Below are positions 7,773 through 8,948 of a stretch of 8,948 nucleotides of DNA, piece by piece. The DNA is from Candidatus Competibacteraceae bacterium (lineage in GTDB: Bacteria > Pseudomonadota > Gammaproteobacteria > Competibacterales > Competibacteraceae). The translations under genes were made by a program, and so were the position numbers. Location of the stretch: contig SKOM01000084.1 in NCBI GenBank assembly GCA_007120095.1, positions 1-8,948 of the forward strand, read 5' to 3'. Position 1 is the first letter of the stretch. Every line of letters begins with the position of its first letter. The notes under the pieces were generated by a model. It did no database searches, had not been told where the DNA came from, and saw nothing but the letters and a program-made list of their open reading frames with translations.

Positions 7773-8222
7773 ATGTCCACATCATCGAACCAAGCTACCG
7801 TAACGGCTTTATCAACCTTGCTTGCCAGTAGTTATACGTTATATCTGAAAACGCATAACTATCACTGGAACGTGACCGGGCCAATGTTTACGACTCTGCA
7901 CACTTTGTTCGAAGTGCAATATACTGATTTGGCTACGGCGGTCGATGAAATTGCTGAGCGAATTCGTACCTTGGGTGCTTACGCACCAGGTAGTTATTCA
8001 GCGTTCACCGAGCTGAGCACTGTATCAGAAGAAACGGGCCATCCCGACGCCAAAACCATGATTAAGGTGTTGACCGAAGATCAGGCTAAAATCGTGGCGG
8101 CCGCCTATGAAGTGATTAAAGCGGCTGAAGCCATTAATGACCAAGCCAGCGTCGATCTGGCTACTCGGCGTTTGGACGTGCACGAGAAAAATGCCTGGAT
8201 GTTACGCAGTCACCTGGAATGA
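7773..8222 (+). CDS. dps: Dps-family ferritin-like protein (DNA-protection/iron-storage)
   Basis: A 149-residue protein with the Dps four-helix layout. The intersubunit ferroxidase residues are in place: H31 in NYHWNVTG, H43, E47 (Asp in E. coli Dps), D58 and E62 in DEIAERI, with the spacing of E. coli H51/H63/D67/D78/E82. The C-terminal RRLDVHEKNAWMLRSHL is also typical. Family members form hollow 12-mers in the cytoplasm that oxidise Fe(II), usually with hydrogen peroxide, and store it as ferric mineral, limiting Fenton damage. The N-terminus (MSTSSNQATV) is short and has no lysine or arginine before K26, unlike the basic DNA-binding tail of E. coli Dps, so direct DNA binding is doubtful and the role is more likely iron and peroxide detoxification. 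The start is set by the GAGGAG site upstream. The gene is followed 13 bases later by ispG. Confidence 0.95.
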   Translation: MSTSSNQATVTALSTLLASSYTLYLKTHNYHWNVTGPMFTTLHTLFEVQYTDLATAVDEIAERIRTLGAYAPGSYSAFTELSTVSEETGHPDAKTMIKVLTEDQAKIVAAAYEVIKAAEAINDQASVDLATRRLDVHEKNAWMLRSHLE

Positions 8223-8235
8223 TCCACTACATACC

Positions 8236-8948
8236 ATGATGCATCCCGTTGTCCGTCGTCATTCCCTGCCGGTTACTATCGGTTCCGTTACGGTTGGTGG
8301 CCAAGCCCCGATTGTTGTCCAGTCTATGACCAACACTGATACGGCCGATGTGCAAGCCACGGTCGCCCAGGTTGCTGCGTTGGCACGGGCAGGTTCGGAA
8401 CTGGTGCGAATCACCGTCAATACCGAAGAGGCGGCGCAGGCTGTGCCGCTGATTCGTGATCGCTTGGCGCAACAGGGGCTGAGTGTGCCGCTGGTCGGGG
8501 ATTTTCACTTTAACGGTCATCGTCTATTGGCCAAATACCCGCAATGCGCTGAAGCCCTGGCGAAACTACGCATCAACCCAGGTAATGTGGGCCGGGGCAG
8601 CCGCAAGGATGACCAGTTTGCGGTGATTATTGAGCAGGCATGCCGTTACGACAAACCGGTACGGATTGGGGTCAACTGGGGCAGTCTTGATCAAGCCTTA
8701 TTGGTGCGCTTGATGGATGAAAACGCCCGCTCGGCTCAGCCGCGTGAGGCCGGTGAGGTGGTGCGCCAGGCGTTGATTGTCTCGGCACTGGACAGTGCGC
8801 AACGCGCCGAACAACTCGGGTTACCCCATGATCGGATTATCTTATCGGTGAAAGTCAGCGAAGTGCAGGACTTGATCGCGGTGTATCGCGATTTAGCCGG
8901 GCGCTGTGACTACCCGCTGCATCTCGGGCTTACGGAAGCCGGTATGGG
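8236..8948 (+). CDS. ispG: 4-hydroxy-3-methylbut-2-en-1-yl diphosphate synthase IspG (GcpE), 3'-truncated by window end
   Basis: The first 237 codons of ispG; the frame is still open at the last base and the whole protein should be near 370 residues. Recognised by VQSMTNTDT (28-36), GDFHFNGH (88-95), RINPGN (112-117), IGVNWGSL (144-151) and HLGLTEAG (229-236), all landmarks of the N-terminal TIM-barrel domain. IspG converts methylerythritol cyclodiphosphate to HMBPP, the penultimate step of the MEP isoprenoid pathway in the cytoplasm, using a [4Fe-4S] cluster whose cysteine ligands lie in the C-terminal part beyond this window. Two adjacent ATG codons (8236 and 8239) are possible starts; the second gives MHP-, which fits the family N-terminus best. 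Neither has a clear Shine-Dalgarno sequence. With only 13 bases after dps, it may be read from the dps transcript. Confidence 0.95.
   Translation, partial: MMHPVVRRHSLPVTIGSVTVGGQAPIVVQSMTNTDTADVQATVAQVAALARAGSELVRITVNTEEAAQAVPLIRDRLAQQGLSVPLVGDFHFNGHRLLAKYPQCAEALAKLRINPGNVGRGSRKDDQFAVIIEQACRYDKPVRIGVNWGSLDQALLVRLMDENARSAQPREAGEVVRQALIVSALDSAQRAEQLGLPHDRIILSVKVSEVQDLIAVYRDLAGRCDYPLHLGLTEAGM

Noticed and set aside
7579..7803. Short open frame of 74 codons between the binding-protein gene and dps
   Set aside because: It runs through the hairpin and the dps promoter and start, with no family resemblance.
8227..8520. Minus-strand open frame of 97 codons
   Set aside because: It lies opposite the conserved 5' part of ispG and its product resembles no family; it is a shadow frame.

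Overview
The window looks like chromosomal DNA from a gammaproteobacterium. It has moderately high GC, densely packed genes all on the + strand, a type VI secretion (T6SS) cluster with TssL-TssM-TagF-PppA in the mirror order of the Pseudomonas aeruginosa HSI-I locus, and a proteobacterial-type IspG. I cannot assign a genus from the sequence alone.

Region 1 (1-5886) is the distal end of a T6SS operon. It holds the 3' part of tssL (DotU domain, one membrane segment, polyproline linker and C-terminal OmpA-like peptidoglycan-binding domain), a complete tssM/icmF, tagF, and pppA, a PP2C-type phosphatase. The first three genes overlap end to start and pppA follows 17 bases after tagF, so they are almost certainly co-transcribed and translationally coupled. 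TssL and TssM form the inner-membrane and periplasmic part of the membrane complex that anchors the contractile tail. TagF and PppA are the negative arms of post-translational T6SS control. The partner kinase PpkA and the Fha scaffold are not in this window.

Region 2 (5887-7772) begins after the T6SS operon. A 133-base gap precedes a solitary family-5 (peptide/nickel type) periplasmic solute-binding protein with a signal peptide and no permease or ATPase genes beside it. A strong 11-bp inverted repeat follows it, then a 190-base intergenic stretch carrying a plausible promoter.

Region 3 (7773-8948) holds a dps-family ferritin-like gene. Thirteen bases downstream lies the 5' two-thirds of ispG (gcpE), which runs off the window end.

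The contents are mostly recognisable families. I see no CRISPR array, tRNA, rRNA, insertion sequence or clearly undescribed system. The points most worth a second look are the T6SS phosphatase without an adjacent kinase, the TssL linker with its cysteine pair and eight-proline run, the palindrome after the binding-protein gene, the orphan binding protein, and the compact dps-ispG pair.
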